Part shown: one piece after another, positions 25,243 to 31,739 of the stretch
Layout: each line of letters starts with the position of its first letter
Position numbering within the stretch: the first letter of the stretch is position 1
From: Chloroflexota bacterium
GTDB lineage: Bacteria; Chloroflexota; Anaerolineae; Anaerolineales; Anaerolineaceae
Direction of reading: 5' to 3'
Assembly: GCA_029777225.1 (NCBI GenBank)
Contig: JAKOSR010000057.1
Span: 1-38,058 of the forward strand
Length of the DNA: 38,058 nucleotides
The notes under the pieces: model-generated
Told to the model about the DNA's origin: nothing
The model's database searches: none
Seen by the model: only the letters and a program-made list of their open reading frames with translations
Made by a program: the position numbers and the translations under genes

Positions 25243-26292
25243 ATGGAAGTAGTCCGCATTAGCAAAGACCAGACTGTTTTACGGCGTTATGTGCTTCCCT
25301 GCAAGGGCAAGGTATTGGTTCAAATTGGCCAGAGTGTGGCCCCGGGCGAACCCATCGCGGAAGTTGACCTGCCTGGAAGGTTCCAGGTGTTTGACGTGGT
25401 CAACTCCCTGCATGTGAAGCCAGGTCAAATGGAAAAAATCATGAAACGCCTGGCTGGTGAAGAGGTGAAGGTGGGGGATGTCATTGCGCAGAAAAACGGC
25501 CTCTTCTCGCGCATCTTCCGCGCGTATGAAGATGGGAAAGTTCTTTCGGTGCGTGAGGGTAAGGTGACACTGGCCCTGGGAGAGCGCAAGGCGCAGGTTT
25601 CGACTGCCATCCCGGGGACGATTGTGGAAGTGATACCTGACCGGGGGGCAGTTGTTTCAGCGCAAGGCGCGCTCATACAAGGCGCCTGGGGCAATGGGCT
25701 CAGTGCCGCTGGGCCGTTCCAGGTGACCGAGATTGACTATACCAAACCCGATCGCAACGGTAATTGGCCGGACATGCATGGCAAGATTTGCTTCCTGGAA
25801 ACCTGCCCACGCCTTGAGAATTTGCGCCGGATTGTTAACCGCAAACCGGCAGGGTTGGTATTCTGTTCCGCGATGCCAGGTCTGGTGCCGGAGCTCAGGG
25901 GGTTGCCCATCCCCGTTATTTTGCTTTCAGGGTTTGGGGATATTCGCATTGACCCCATCACCAGCGAGGTGCTGGAGGTGTTGGATGGCCAGGTCGTCTA
26001 CAGTAATGCGCTTCAACGGGAACCTGAAACAGATTCGTTCCCAGAGGTGTTCCTCCCCAAAGTGAGCGAACAGGTGCACGGCTTGTTTGAAAGCCCTGAG
26101 ACCCTGAGCATTGGCAGCAAGGTGCGCCTGTTGGGCATGCCCTACACGGGCAGTGTTGGAGAAGTGGTGGAAATCCCAGCCGCGGCCGAAAAATTCGCCA
26201 GCGGGTTGGTGCTACAACCTGTGGTAGTCAAACGCGCGGATGAGCAGGTGATTCGGGTTCCCAGGGAAAACCTGGAACTCTTGGTCCAATAG
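25243..26292 (+). CDS. Unknown protein with barrel-sandwich-like and KOW-like segments
   Basis: A 349-residue soluble protein, last of the operon, starting 2 bases after the stop codon of the MutL-like gene (one base between them). Residues 12-45 (RYVLPCKGKVLVQIGQSVAPGEPIAEVDLPG) look like the half-barrel of lipoyl/RnfC-type barrel-sandwich domains, without a lipoylation lysine motif, and a second similar piece may lie at about 95-135 (STAIPGTIVEVIPDRGAVVSAQGALIQG). The middle part is alpha/beta (GKICFLETCPRLENLRRIV). The C-terminal segment SIGSKVRLLGMPYTGSVGEVVEI resembles a KOW/SH3-like barrel. I cannot name a function; it could be the soluble link between the ATPase and another macromolecule. 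It ends 6 bases from the convergent gene. Confidence 0.78.
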   Translation: MEVVRISKDQTVLRRYVLPCKGKVLVQIGQSVAPGEPIAEVDLPGRFQVFDVVNSLHVKPGQMEKIMKRLAGEEVKVGDVIAQKNGLFSRIFRAYEDGKVLSVREGKVTLALGERKAQVSTAIPGTIVEVIPDRGAVVSAQGALIQGAWGNGLSAAGPFQVTEIDYTKPDRNGNWPDMHGKICFLETCPRLENLRRIVNRKPAGLVFCSAMPGLVPELRGLPIPVILLSGFGDIRIDPITSEVLEVLDGQVVYSNALQREPETDSFPEVFLPKVSEQVHGLFESPETLSIGSKVRLLGMPYTGSVGEVVEIPAAAEKFASGLVLQPVVVKRADEQVIRVPRENLELLVQ

Positions 26293-26298
26293 TTCAAC

Positions 26299-27474
26299 TC
26301 AATTTTCGGGAGTGACAATCACCAGGTAACCGTTGGGTACCCAACCTGTCTTTCCATTGGGGGCAATGATTTTTTCCCAAACGAACGAGCCCCAGGTGGC
26401 CTGTTCCCCGAGCAATTGCACTTCGTCTCCATAGTTGATATACGCCAGGATGAGGGACTGCGTGTTGGCCTCGGCGCGCATCACCAAACCGTTCGCGGCC
26501 GTGATGCGGGCGATGGATGGCGCGGGCGTGCTTGTTGGAGCGTCCGTTGGCACGGCAGTGGAGGTGGGGGTGGTGGAGGGAAAAGGTGTGGGGGTTTCAG
26601 ATGGTGCCGGAAGTGTGTGAGTTGGCAGGTTGGTGGTGGGTTTTACAGGCGGAAAGACCTCCGTGGGAAGGACGCTGATGGCATCCACTGCGGGTTGTTC
26701 CTGTGGACTGAAGACGTTATAGCCGGCCAGAACAGCCATGATGACAAGCAGGCTGGCAATCACCCAGCCAATTGCCTTGCGCGGGGCAAGGCCAATGACC
26801 CAGAAGGTGGCCATGAGGGCAAGTAAGGCCAGAAGCAGGCGGCCGAAGGCCAGCGTGAGGATTTCAGGCCAGGTTGGTGTGGCCACGAAGACAAGCTGCC
26901 AGCCGGCCAGGGCCAATGGAATCATGACCAGCAGGGAAATCACGATGGAGGGCAGGCGGGTCATTTCTGAGCGGCGCGCGAACCACACCGCCAACAGCAC
27001 TGCTGAGAACAACACCATGGCCCACTCCAGCCAACTGGCTTGTAACACAAACGAGAAAGGCATTTCCGAGGTTGGGGATGAGGTCTTCACGGCGAGCCCG
27101 GCCAGCCAGCCGGCCAGGCAATATATCGCGCTGGTGATGAAGAGAGTCAGGATTGACCTGCCGAGATGGGAGAGGGAAGGGATGACTGCCGAACTGGTGA
27201 TGCCAGGCAGGGGGGAGAGAAACGGCGTGAACACCACAGCCAGGAATAGCAGCAGATAAGAGTTTAACAGGATGGCCGCGAACAGCAGCCCGGCCGAAAC
27301 CACCAGCTCCATAAAGTACCCCAACTGGGGGGTTGAGCGGCGGCGCAGGTCATTTAAAAACTGTTTGAGGTCCCGTACACCAGCGCCACGGATAATCTGG
27401 CGTATCTGCCGGTTTTGGTCCGAAGGCAGGCGGAGGAAGCTATCTGGATTGGTCTCGCTGGTAGGCAGGCTCAT
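26299..27474 (-). CDS. Polytopic membrane protein with proline/threonine stalk and SH3-like outer domain
   Basis: A 391-residue protein. The N-terminal 40 residues are hydrophilic, about seven membrane helices follow to about residue 260, then a Pro/Thr/Ser-rich stalk (about 270-325, PTPFPSTTPTSTAVPTDAP style) and a C-terminal bacterial SH3-like domain (ANGLVMRAEANTQSLILAYI ... WEKIIAPNGKTGWVPNGYLVIV). SH3b domains of this type usually bind cell-wall or other surface material. It converges on the MutL-like operon with only 6 bases between stops. It may act with that operon or be merely adjacent. No clear SD is visible upstream of the ATG at 27474. Confidence 0.8.
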   Translation of the reverse strand: MSLPTSETNPDSFLRLPSDQNRQIRQIIRGAGVRDLKQFLNDLRRRSTPQLGYFMELVVSAGLLFAAILLNSYLLLFLAVVFTPFLSPLPGITSSAVIPSLSHLGRSILTLFITSAIYCLAGWLAGLAVKTSSPTSEMPFSFVLQASWLEWAMVLFSAVLLAVWFARRSEMTRLPSIVISLLVMIPLALAGWQLVFVATPTWPEILTLAFGRLLLALLALMATFWVIGLAPRKAIGWVIASLLVIMAVLAGYNVFSPQEQPAVDAISVLPTEVFPPVKPTTNLPTHTLPAPSETPTPFPSTTPTSTAVPTDAPTSTPAPSIARITAANGLVMRAEANTQSLILAYINYGDEVQLLGEQATWGSFVWEKIIAPNGKTGWVPNGYLVIVTPEN

Positions 27475-27639
27475 AGGTACATCCCGTTGTTAAATTTGAT
27501 GGTTACCAACCGGCTTTAGGGCCAGGCTTGATTAAGGGAGTGTGTTGCATTTTTTATGCCTAAGTGGCAAATGCAGCCAACAGGGTGGCAACTTGTACAG
27601 AAGCCACGCGCGCAGCGCATTAACTTGGCAGCCATAAGG

Positions 27640-27645
27640 TAGAAT
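27640..27645 (+). promoter_or_regulatory. Candidate -10 of the lipoprotein gene (leaderless type)
   Basis: TAGAAT ends 7 bases before the ATG at 27653; no SD lies between. No clear -35. The rest of the 178-base divergent gap (27475-27639) shows nothing recognisable. Confidence 0.4.
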
Positions 27646-27652
27646 ATGGGAC

Positions 27653-28714
27653 ATGAAAGAAAGCAGATTAAAAAATTGGTTCGCGTTGACATTAGTGGCC
27701 CTGTTGTTACTCTCGGCCTGTGTGGCGCCGAATTCCCAGACCCCAACGCCGAGCGTGATTGCCCCAACCCTGGAAAGCACGCTGCCTACCGTGACCGAAG
27801 AGATTGTTCCCACGGCCACTGAAGTTGTTCCAGCCGACATCCAGGCAGACATCATCCTGTGGACGCCGGTTGATGGTAATGGATCGCTGGCCCAAGACCT
27901 CAATGGCCAGCTAAACGCTTACGCGTCAGAGCAAAACCTGACATTTTTGCAGGTGGACCAACTCTCCCCGGTTCAATTAGGCGGGATGACGCGGGTGGTG
28001 GTCAGCCTGGCTTCCGCGGATGAAACATACACGCTGGCGCAATCCGCCGCGAACGTACCGGTCATTTCCGTGCTTGGTTCAGCCGGCACTGCCGTGCCCA
28101 ACCTCTACCCCATGAGCGCGATCACCGCCACGCCAGACCAGGCTGCTTTCCTGGCCGGCTACGCGCTGGCATTGGTCACGCCGGAGTACCGGGTGGGAGT
28201 CATCAGCCAGGCGGGAACAGCGCTTGGCCAACAATACAGCGGTGGATTTATCACTGGCGCGCGTTTTTATTGTGGCCTTTGCCGTTCACGCTTCGCGCCG
28301 GTGATGTATTATCCACTGGCAGTGGAAGTGACAGACCCTGCCAGCCAGGCTGATTGGCAAACCGCCGCAGACACCCTGCTCACGAACGCCATCTCTGGCG
28401 TTTTTGTGCAGCCGGAAATCAGCAGCCCTGAATTAATTACCTACCTGGCTTCCAAGGGTGTGCGCCTGGTTGGGGTTGAAGGCCAGAACGGGCTGGAAAC
28501 CCAAGCCGATTGGGTGGGCGTGCTCAGCAGCAGCGTCAGTGCAGATGTTGTCAACGCGGTGAATACAATCATTGGGGGCGGAGAAATTTCATCACTCGGT
28601 GAAGGCGTGGACCTGACCCTTGTCGACGAAAACCTGATGTCCGCGGGTAAGCAAATCCTGTTTGAGCGTATTCGCCAGCAAATGCTGGATGGGCTCGTCA
28701 AGACACTGCCTTAG
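27653..28714 (+). CDS. BMP/PnrA-like substrate-binding lipoprotein
   Basis: A 353-residue exported lipoprotein. A signal peptide with lipobox LLLLSAC (Cys about residue 23) is followed by a Pro/Thr-rich linker to about residue 60. The remainder resembles the basic membrane protein (BMP, PnrA-like) family of periplasmic-binding-type folds: TPDQAAFLAGYALALVTPEYRVGVISQAGTALGQQYSGGFITGARFYC. In related proteins this fold binds nucleosides. No ABC permease genes are adjacent, so transport is not shown. Nearest downstream gene is a GNAT acetyltransferase, 32 bases on, possibly in the same unit. Confidence 0.82.
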   Translation: MKESRLKNWFALTLVALLLLSACVAPNSQTPTPSVIAPTLESTLPTVTEEIVPTATEVVPADIQADIILWTPVDGNGSLAQDLNGQLNAYASEQNLTFLQVDQLSPVQLGGMTRVVVSLASADETYTLAQSAANVPVISVLGSAGTAVPNLYPMSAITATPDQAAFLAGYALALVTPEYRVGVISQAGTALGQQYSGGFITGARFYCGLCRSRFAPVMYYPLAVEVTDPASQADWQTAADTLLTNAISGVFVQPEISSPELITYLASKGVRLVGVEGQNGLETQADWVGVLSSSVSADVVNAVNTIIGGGEISSLGEGVDLTLVDENLMSAGKQILFERIRQQMLDGLVKTLP

Positions 28715-28746
28715 CGGGATTGGCACGGGTGTAAGTTAGGAGGGAC

Positions 28747-29391
28747 ATGACCGTCATCATCAGACCAGCCAACGCGAACGACCGCGACGCCATCCATGAG
28801 ATTTGCCTAAAAACAGGGGATAACGGCGCGGACGGCACCGCTCTTTATCATTATCCCGAACTGCTCTCGGCTGTGTATGCGGACCCCTATCTCAGGCACG
28901 ATTTGTCTTGTTGTTTTGTCGCGGAGGATGAGGAAGGCGTGTGCGGTTATACCCTTTCCGCGCTGGATGCCAGGAAGACCCTGGAATGGGCGGAGCGGGA
29001 ATATTTGCCGGCTTTGCGTGAGAAATTTCCGGTGGAGGGTGCAGGCACGACTCGCACGCCGCATGACCAGGAGCTGGTCATGCTTCTTCATGAGCCTTTT
29101 AAGGTCCCTGAATTCGCGGAGCAGTATCCCTCGGAGTTGCATATTGACCTCCTACCCCGGGCCCAGGGCAAAGGCCTGGGAAGGCTGCTCATCCAGCGTT
29201 TGTGGGACAAATTGCGGAAGCAAGGCAGCGCCGGCGTGTTCCTGGGCGTGGGGTGGGAAAACCGCCGCGCGCAGGCGTTTTACCGTCACCTTGGATTCGA
29301 GGAGTTGGTTTCCATCCCCGGCTCGGTCATCTTTTTTGGAAAACGTTTTGACGCTGAGGCGAATGAGTCGAAAAGTGATTCTTGTTCTTGA
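28747..29391 (+). CDS. GNAT-family N-acetyltransferase
   Basis: A 214-residue acetyltransferase. The acetyl-CoA loop is in HIDLLPRAQGKGLGRLLIQRLWDKL (Q/R-x-x-G-x-G as QGKGLG), and the C-terminal motif B is VGWENRRAQAFYRHLGFEE. The insertion at 75-115 and the N-terminal IRPANANDRDAIHEICLKTGDNG resemble larger GNAT proteins found with O-GlcNAcase-like enzymes. Substrate unknown. AGGAGG with a 3-base gap to ATG (28747) gives a slightly short spacing. No terminator was seen after the stop; the tRNA/tuf promoter begins 60 bases later. Confidence 0.87.
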   Translation: MTVIIRPANANDRDAIHEICLKTGDNGADGTALYHYPELLSAVYADPYLRHDLSCCFVAEDEEGVCGYTLSALDARKTLEWAEREYLPALREKFPVEGAGTTRTPHDQELVMLLHEPFKVPEFAEQYPSELHIDLLPRAQGKGLGRLLIQRLWDKLRKQGSAGVFLGVGWENRRAQAFYRHLGFEELVSIPGSVIFFGKRFDAEANESKSDSCS

Positions 29392-29453
29392 CGAAAGGGC
29401 GCAATCCTGATAGACTCACGCATTGTTAAATGAGACTGGTTTAGGAATCGGTC

Positions 29454-29482
29454 TTGCGAAAGCATGCAAATCTTGATATACT
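29454..29482 (+). promoter_or_regulatory. Promoter of the tRNA-tuf-rpmG-secE-nusG-rplKA unit
   Basis: TTGCGA (29454-29459), 17-base spacer, TATACT (29477-29482) preceded by TGA, so it is also an extended -10. It lies about 45 bases before the first tRNA. Confidence 0.7.
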
Positions 29483-29525
29483 AAACGTTCTGTGAAAGCA
29501 CTTTTAACAAAGGAATAACAAGGGC

Positions 29526-29597
29526 GCCGGCGTAGCTCAATGGTAGAGCAACCGCCTTGTAAGCGGTAGGTTATGGGTTCGATTCCCATCGTCGGCT
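29526..29597 (+). tRNA. tRNA-Thr (anticodon TGT)
   Basis: Acceptor arms GCCGGCG and CGTCGGC pair (one G-U). D arm GCTC/GAGC. Anticodon loop CTTGTAA on stem ACCGC/GCGGT gives TGT. The T loop TTCGATT is standard. 72 bases, no encoded CCA. Confidence 0.95.
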
Positions 29598-29618
29598 CAG
29601 ATTTACACGTTCGCGATT

Positions 29619-29646
29619 GAGATTGACACCCGTCGATTTCAATCTC
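29619..29646 (+). other. Hairpin in the tRNA-Thr to tRNA-Tyr spacer
   Basis: GAGATTGA (29619-29626) pairs perfectly with TCAATCTC (29639-29646), loop 12 bases. No T tract follows. Probably an RNA processing or stability element. Confidence 0.6.
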
Positions 29647-29681
29647 CAGCGGGTAAAGAGCAGGCGCCCGATGGTAAGTCT

Positions 29682-29764
29682 GGACGGTTACCCAAGTGGA
29701 CAACGGGGGCTGACTGTAAATCAGCTGGCAGAGGCCTTCGGAGGTTCGAATCCTTCACCGTCCA
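29682..29764 (+). tRNA. tRNA-Tyr (anticodon GTA)
   Basis: Acceptor arms GGACGGT/ACCGTCC with discriminator A, anticodon loop CTGTAAA on stem GCTGA/TCAGC, long variable arm as expected for class II tRNA-Tyr, T loop TTCGAAT. 83 bases. Confidence 0.96.
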
Positions 29765-29765
29765 T

Positions 29766-29789
29766 TTCATCTCACGGGAGTGAGGTGAA
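29766..29789 (+). other. Hairpin with GGGA tetraloop between tRNA-Tyr and tRNA-Thr
   Basis: TTCATCTCAC (29766-29775) pairs with GTGAGGTGAA (29780-29789), one U-G wobble, closing a GNRA-type GGGA loop. It starts two bases after the tRNA-Tyr end. Confidence 0.65.
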
Positions 29790-29798
29790 GTCACGGCT

Positions 29799-29871
29799 GC
29801 CCTCATAGCTCAGGTGGTAGAGCGCATTCTTGGTAAGAATGAGGTCATGGGTCCGAGTCCCATTGAGGGCT
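29799..29871 (+). tRNA. tRNA-Thr (anticodon GGT), C at position 55
   Basis: Acceptor arms GCCCTCA/TGAGGGC, anticodon loop TTGGTAA on stem CATTC/GAATG giving GGT, D loop AGGTGGTA. The T stem ATGGG/CCCAT is intact, but its loop is TCCGAGT: tRNA position 55, almost always U (pseudouridine), is C (base 29853). All other elements look functional. The tuf gene follows. Confidence 0.93.
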
Positions 29872-29917
29872 TTTGCCGAAAAATGAGAAAAATGAAAGTA
29901 TTTATTTAGGAGAAAAG

Positions 29918-31123
29918 ATGGCGAAACAAAAATTTGACCGGTCAAAGCCCCATATGAACATCGGTACGATGGGTCATATTGATCATGGCAAGACCACCCT
30001 TACTGCTGCAATCACCAAGGTCCAGGCCATGCGTGGCTATGGTCAATTCCGCGCTTATGACACAATTGACAACGCGCCGGAAGAGAAAGCCCGCGGTATC
30101 ACAATCAACATTACGCATGTTGAATATGAAACCAAGAAGCGCCATTACGCCCACGTGGATATGCCCGGCCACCGTGACTACATCAAGAACATGATTACCG
30201 GCGCGGCCCAGGTCGACGGCGCAATCCTCGTTGTGAGCGCTCCCGACGGCCCGATGCCCCAGACCAACGAACACGTTCTGTTGGCCCACCAGGTTGAAGT
30301 CCCCGCTGTTTTGGTCTTCCTCAACAAGACCGACCAGATGGATGACCCCGAACTACTTGAGCTCGTGGAAATGGAAGTCCGCGAACTGCTGATCAAGAAC
30401 CACTTCCCTGGCGACGAGGTTCCGATTATCCGTGGCTCCGCCAAGTTGGCCCTGGACAGCGCCTCCACCGATCCCAACGATCCCGTGTACAAACCCATCT
30501 GCGAATTGATGGACGCCGTGGATGATTACTTCCAGGATCCTGTGCGCGAGCTCGACAAACCCTTCATGATGCCCGTGGAAGACGTCTTCTCGATTAAAGG
30601 CCGCGGCACCGTGGTGACCGGCCGTGTCGAACGCGGTCAGATTAAAGTCAACGAACCTGTTGAAATCGTCGGCCTGCGCGACAAGAGCATGCCTTCGGTT
30701 GTCACCGGTGTTGAAATGTTCCACAAGCTGCTCGATTCCGGTATGGCTGGCGACAATGTTGGCCTGCTCCTGCGCGGTATCGATCGCGACCAGGTTGAGC
30801 GTGGTATGGTTATTGCCAAACCCGGCAGCATCACCCCTCACACCACCTTCGAGTGCTCCGCGTACATCCTTCGCCGTGAAGAGGGTGGCCGCCACAGCGC
30901 GTTCTTCACTGGTTATCGTCCCCAGTTCTACATCCGCACCATGGATGTGACCGGTGATGTGACCCTGCCCGAAGGCGTTGAAATGGTTCTGCCAGGCGAC
31001 AATGTCAATGGCATGAAAGTTAAACTAATCAGCAAGGTTGCTCTTGAGCAGGGTTCCGAATTCGCCATCCGCGAAGGCGGCCTGACCGTGGGTGCTGGCA
31101 AGATTACGAAGATTATCGAATAA
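29918..31123 (+). CDS. tuf: Elongation factor Tu, divergent G domain
   Basis: A 401-residue translation GTPase delivering aminoacyl-tRNA to the ribosome. G1 is GHIDHGKT (19-26), G2 RGITI (59-63), G4 NKTD. Domains 2 and 3 are complete (KGRGTVVTGRVERG; EEGGRHSAFFTGYRPQFY; GGLTVGAGKITKIIE). G3 reads DMPGHRDYIKN (81-91), where bacterial EF-Tu normally has DCPGHADY; Arg after the catalytic His is the archaeal/eukaryotic form. G5 reads GSAKLAL rather than GSALKAL. The start at 29918 has TTAGGAG upstream; an earlier in-frame start lies inside the tRNA and is rejected. First protein gene of the tRNA-led operon. Confidence 0.95.
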   Translation: MAKQKFDRSKPHMNIGTMGHIDHGKTTLTAAITKVQAMRGYGQFRAYDTIDNAPEEKARGITINITHVEYETKKRHYAHVDMPGHRDYIKNMITGAAQVDGAILVVSAPDGPMPQTNEHVLLAHQVEVPAVLVFLNKTDQMDDPELLELVEMEVRELLIKNHFPGDEVPIIRGSAKLALDSASTDPNDPVYKPICELMDAVDDYFQDPVRELDKPFMMPVEDVFSIKGRGTVVTGRVERGQIKVNEPVEIVGLRDKSMPSVVTGVEMFHKLLDSGMAGDNVGLLLRGIDRDQVERGMVIAKPGSITPHTTFECSAYILRREEGGRHSAFFTGYRPQFYIRTMDVTGDVTLPEGVEMVLPGDNVNGMKVKLISKVALEQGSEFAIREGGLTVGAGKITKIIE

Positions 31124-31131
31124 CAAAAGAT

Positions 31132-31177
31132 GGAGGAAGCGTGGCTGGCTTGAAAGAGGCAGCCACGCTACACGAAA
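31132..31177 (+). promoter_or_regulatory. Hairpin between the ribosome binding site and start codon of rpmG
   Basis: GGAGG (31132-31136) is the only SD-like site before rpmG, 41 bases from its ATG. Between them AGCGTGGCTG (31138-31147) and CAGCCACGCT (31160-31169) form a perfect 10-bp stem with a 12-base loop. When folded, the distance from SD to ATG shrinks to 9 bases (1 before and 8 after the stem), an optimal spacing. Confidence 0.65.
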
Positions 31178-31348
31178 ATGGCATCCAAAAAGAAAGATGT
31201 TCGCCCAGTCATTCACCTGGCTTGCACCGAGTGTAAGGAACGCAATTACACCACGGTTAAGAACCGCCGAAACGACCCGGGCCGTTTGGAAATGAAGAAG
31301 TATTGCCCGCGTTGCCGTATGCATCGCGTGCATCGTGAGGTCAAGTAG
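31178..31348 (+). CDS. rpmG: Ribosomal protein bL33
   Basis: A 56-residue large-subunit protein. The sequence begins MASKKKDVRPVIHLACTEC and contains RNYTTVKNRRNDPGRLEMKKYCPRCRMHRVHREVK. Two CxxC pairs (CTEC, CPRC) make it the zinc-binding form. The position tuf-rpmG-tRNA-Trp-secE is widely conserved. There is no SD directly upstream; the start appears to rely on the SD-bridging hairpin described at 31132-31177. It is too short to stand out in a length-filtered ORF search. Confidence 0.95.
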   Translation: MASKKKDVRPVIHLACTECKERNYTTVKNRRNDPGRLEMKKYCPRCRMHRVHREVK

Positions 31349-31372
31349 CCTTTCCTTCGGGAGGGCTAACCT

Positions 31373-31445
31373 AGGTCAGTAGCTCAATTGGCAGAGCACC
31401 GCTCTCCAAAAGCGGGGGTTGTGGGTTCAATTCCTACCTGACCTG
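31373..31445 (+). tRNA. tRNA-Trp (anticodon CCA)
   Basis: Acceptor arms AGGTCAG/CTGACCT with discriminator G, anticodon loop CTCCAAA on CCGCT/AGCGG, T loop TTCAATT. It sits between rpmG and secE, its classic place. A small UUCG-capped hairpin (around 31349-31366) separates it from rpmG. Confidence 0.96.
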
Positions 31446-31456
31446 TTGAAAGAAGT

Positions 31457-31481
31457 CAACGCCGTAGGTATTACGGCGTTG
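31457..31481 (+). other. Hairpin between tRNA-Trp and secE
   Basis: CAACGCCGTA (31457-31466) and TACGGCGTTG (31472-31481) form a perfect 10-bp stem with loop GGTAT. No T run follows, so it is not a classic terminator; processing or stability element is likely. Confidence 0.65.
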
Positions 31482-31504
31482 AGTTGTCAACCAGGAGATT
31501 ATTG

Positions 31505-31717
31505 ATGGCACAAAACGAGAAAAAGCCCAATATTTTTCAAAAGACCAAACACTGGTGGCGTGAGACAATCGGCGAGTTGCGCAAGGTTACCTGGCCAACC
31601 ACCCAGGAGGCCCTAGCGCTAACCAGGATAGTCCTCATCGTCACTGTCATCATGTCCGTATTGCTTGGATTGATGGACTTTGTCTTCTCGCGACTGGTGG
31701 GGTTGCTGGTTTCTTAG
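31505..31717 (+). CDS. secE: Preprotein translocase subunit SecE
   Basis: A 70-residue single-span component of the SecYEG channel. The amphipathic N-terminal part has the family motif WWRETIGELRKVTWPTTQEAL, followed by one membrane helix (about 43-65). The TTG at 31484 would also be in frame, but AGGAG lies 7 bases before the ATG at 31505. It lies directly before nusG, as in most bacteria. Confidence 0.95.
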   Translation: MAQNEKKPNIFQKTKHWWRETIGELRKVTWPTTQEALALTRIVLIVTVIMSVLLGLMDFVFSRLVGLLVS

Positions 31718-31739
31718 TTTTTAGAAAGAGGGCCAAAAA

